Assembly: GCA_964544295.1 (NCBI GenBank)
Contig: CAZJBJ010000189.1
Coordinates: forward strand, 1 to 5,316
DNA from: JAENVU01 sp964544295
Lineage (GTDB): Bacteria; Actinomycetota; Acidimicrobiia; IMCC26256; JAENVU01
Direction: 5' to 3'
DNA length: 5,316 nt
Position 1 is the first letter of the stretch. Each line of letters opens with the position of its first letter. Below are positions 4,540-5,316 of this stretch, piece after piece. Under the pieces are notes generated by a model. That model ran no database searches and had not been told where the DNA came from. It was given only the letters and a program-made list of their open reading frames with translations. Made by a program: the position numbers and the translations under genes.

Positions 4540-5282
4540 AGTCGTTCCGGCGCATCGTGATCATGGCCGAGATGCACGGCCGCGATCTCACGCGCCGGCA
4601 CGCCGCGCTCGGGCTCCTCGTGGCCCTGCCGTTGAGCTTCTATCTCGCGTCGATGGGCTCGGGCACCAAGTCCATCATCGCCGGCGGGGTGGGCATGGCC
4701 TTCGCGATCTCCGGGGCGACCCTCTTCTCCGTCTTGTCGTCGGGAGAGGTCGATCAACGGCTGGTCCTCAGCGGATATCGCCCCCACGAACTCCTGCTCG
4801 GGCGGTTGTTGTTCCTCGGACCCCTCGGCCTCGCGATCAGCGCCGGCTTCAGTCTCCTGATGACGGCCGTCTCCCATCCGGCCCAACCGTGGCTCACCTT
4901 CCTCGGAGTGGCCGCCGTCGCATGGCAGTCCATCCCGTTCGGACTCCTCGTGGGGGCCGCGCTCCCACGCGAACTCGAAGGCACCCTGGTACTCATCGGC
5001 GTGGTGGGCATGCAGTTGGCCATGGAGCCCAGTTCACCCGTGGCACGTGTCCTGCCGTTCTACGGTCCCCGACAACTGATCGCAGCCAGCATCGCCGGCA
5101 CCGGGGCGGTCGCCCGGCCCATCGCCGTCACGGCGGTGTACGGCGTCGCGATGCTGATCGTTGCCCGGGTCCTCGTCTCCCGGCGGGTTGGTGTGACCCG
5201 GCATCGCCGATTCGCGGCGACCGAGGTTCCCGCGGAGGACTCAAAGGTGACGTCGGGCGAACGTCGCCGCGTCGGCGGGTGA
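4536..5282 (+). CDS. ABC-2-type transporter membrane protein
   Basis: A 248-residue integral membrane protein, the probable permease for the ATPase just upstream. After a basic amphipathic N-terminal segment (KSFRRIVIMAEMHGRDLTRR) there are six likely helices at about 23-40, 46-68, 89-111, 118-142, 148-164 and 193-213, followed by a basic, polar cytoplasmic tail of about 35 residues. The loop EVDQRLVLSGYRPHELLLGRLL (71-92) after helix 2 is the kind of coupling segment seen in ABC-2 and CcmB-like permeases, where a subunit contacts its ATPase. Start at 4536 is set by the ATGA overlap with the upstream stop and by the family-like N-terminus; a longer in-frame reading from 4416 would lie inside the ATPase gene. 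As a single-domain permease it should work as a dimer. No substrate can be named. It is the last gene visible; 34 bases follow. Confidence 0.88.
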   Translation: MKSFRRIVIMAEMHGRDLTRRHAALGLLVALPLSFYLASMGSGTKSIIAGGVGMAFAISGATLFSVLSSGEVDQRLVLSGYRPHELLLGRLLFLGPLGLAISAGFSLLMTAVSHPAQPWLTFLGVAAVAWQSIPFGLLVGAALPRELEGTLVLIGVVGMQLAMEPSSPVARVLPFYGPRQLIAASIAGTGAVARPIAVTAVYGVAMLIVARVLVSRRVGVTRHRRFAATEVPAEDSKVTSGERRRVGG

Positions 5283-5316
5283 CGACGACGTATCGATCGA
5301 CACCGCGGTCGGCCAA
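5283..5316. other. 3' flank of the ABC operon, nothing recognised
   Basis: The final 34 bases carry no stem followed by a T-run and no further start with a ribosome binding site. Whether the operon ends here cannot be decided. Confidence 0.5.

Overview
The window is uniformly GC-rich, has short intergenic spaces and tightly overlapping genes, and its protein signatures (an AdhA-type zinc alcohol dehydrogenase, LolD/MacB-like and ABC-2 ABC components) suit a high-GC actinobacterial chromosome. No ribosomal RNA or other phylogenetic marker is present, so anything narrower than Actinomycetota would be a guess. I see no insertion sequence, tRNA, CRISPR array, prophage gene or clear intrinsic terminator.

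Left part (1-1321, minus strand): a two-gene redox operon. A flavodoxin-like FMN protein (773-1321) is followed after 26 bases by a medium-chain zinc alcohol dehydrogenase (starts at 746, C-terminal end outside the window).

Middle (1322-1517): a 196-base divergent control region. It serves the minus-strand redox operon and a plus-strand gene for a small four-helix membrane protein of unknown function (1518-1964). Two closely related 16-base sites resembling the DosR/DevR dormancy box lie here, one oriented toward each gene. They sit almost exactly the same distance from the two start codons (56 and 55 bases) and from a plausible -10 element (21 and 22 bases). The site facing the flavodoxin is the centre of a larger nested dyad.

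Right part (2098-5282, plus strand): a four-gene ABC-transporter operon with 8-, 4- and 4-base overlaps. It has a MacB/FtsX-type permease with its LolD-like ATPase, then a second ATPase with an ABC-2-type membrane protein. Two mechanistically different ABC systems are therefore translated as one block. Upstream (1965-2097) lies a third, weaker DosR-like site, a near-copy of its core 42 bases downstream, and a possible 17-codon leader ORF whose stop overlaps the permease start.

Inferred picture: a DosR-like, hypoxia or redox-stress response may join the redox operon, the small membrane protein and perhaps the transporter block. The regulator itself is not in the window and the substrates of both ABC modules are unknown.
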